DNA of 64,000 nucleotides, taken from the NCBI GenBank assembly GCA_036266155.1, contig DATANR010000120.1:25396-89395 (forward strand), given 5' to 3'. The position numbers and the translations under genes are program-made. Below are positions 63,959-64,000 of the stretch, one piece after another (position 1 is the first letter of the stretch; the number at the start of each line of letters is the position of its first letter). The notes under the pieces are model-generated. The model ran no database searches. It saw nothing but the letters and a program-made list of their open reading frames with translations, and was not told where the DNA came from. The DNA comes from SIAJ01 sp036266155 (lineage in GTDB: Bacteria; Planctomycetota; Planctomycetia; Gemmatales; Gemmataceae).

Positions 63959-64000
63959 GCTCGTGGATCAGTCGTTCCTGGCCGGCGCGGATTCTCTCCC

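Overview
The window is GC-rich DNA from a planctomycete, most probably a relative of Gemmata (Gemmataceae). The evidence is gene content. There are three DUF1501 proteins with twin-arginine leaders, two DUF1549/DUF1553 proteins carrying CxxCH haem motifs, and a PVC-type membrane-bound dehydrogenase. There is also a Gfo/Idh/MocA oxidoreductase with a Tat leader, planctomycete-type ECF sigma factors (one with a long membrane-crossing tail), a Ser/Thr kinase with TPRs, and a secreted beta-roll protein with the planctomycete N-terminal LEGR-type motif. No rRNA, tRNA or CRISPR array was seen.

Layout. 1-4.9 kb: a truncated dehydrogenase and an ECF sigma factor fused to a membrane segment and NTF2-like domain, both on the minus strand. 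5-8.5 kb: a beta-roll surface protein, then a patchy stretch with a beta-roll fragment, a HicB-like antitoxin, a small gene broken by an in-frame TAG and a RepA-like ATPase. 8.8-15.1 kb: a DUF1549/1553 plus DUF1501 pair facing a Gfo/Idh/MocA oxidoreductase, with a long hairpin between them. 15.4-25 kb: an ABC-2 export operon (membrane/GATase-like protein, ATPase, permease, HEAT protein) and a WD40-like protein. 25.1-28.8 kb: ECF sigma factor, kinase-TPR protein and a small membrane protein. 28.8-33.3 kb: a second DUF1549/1553-DUF1501 pair. 33.8-37.6 kb: a phosphoesterase pseudogene with an internal deletion, a gluzincin-like metallopeptidase, a HAD hydrolase and an orphan DUF104-type antitoxin. 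37.9-42.1 kb: enolase-superfamily enzyme and creatininase, separated by a REP-associated tyrosine transposase (RAYT) unit, then a third DUF1501 protein. 42.2-51.4 kb: a DUF4058-like protein and an RND efflux operon (permease, adaptor, TolC-type outer membrane protein, DUF202, OprP-type porin). 51.4-54.2 kb: PilZ, thioredoxin, phosphoribosyltransferase and coiled-coil proteins. 54.6-59.1 kb: a 1513-residue VWA/TPR/glycine-rich protein ending at a clear terminator. 59.2-64 kb: a VapBC-like pair, a secreted protein, a fused AroD/AroE-like protein that has lost catalytic residues, and cardiolipin synthase.

How the genes work together. Several blocks read as operons: 15362-22260, 25110-28753 and 43081-51378 on plus, and 28796-33339 and 37907-40539 on minus. 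The DUF1549/1553-DUF1501 pairs are a standard planctomycete unit of exported multihaem and Tat-exported proteins. The RND operon forms a full tripartite efflux route.

Most notable observations: (1) a compact RAYT unit bounded by two perfect 32-nt palindromes with compensatory changes, set between two metabolic genes; (2) two further families of long-armed intergenic hairpins, one dispersed at three sites; (3) an AroD-AroE fusion lacking the signature residues of both enzymes; (4) a homologous C-terminal tail shared by the metallopeptidase and the HAD protein; (5) an ECF sigma factor with a predicted extracytoplasmic domain; (6) two recently broken genes, one by a nonsense codon and one by an internal deletion.
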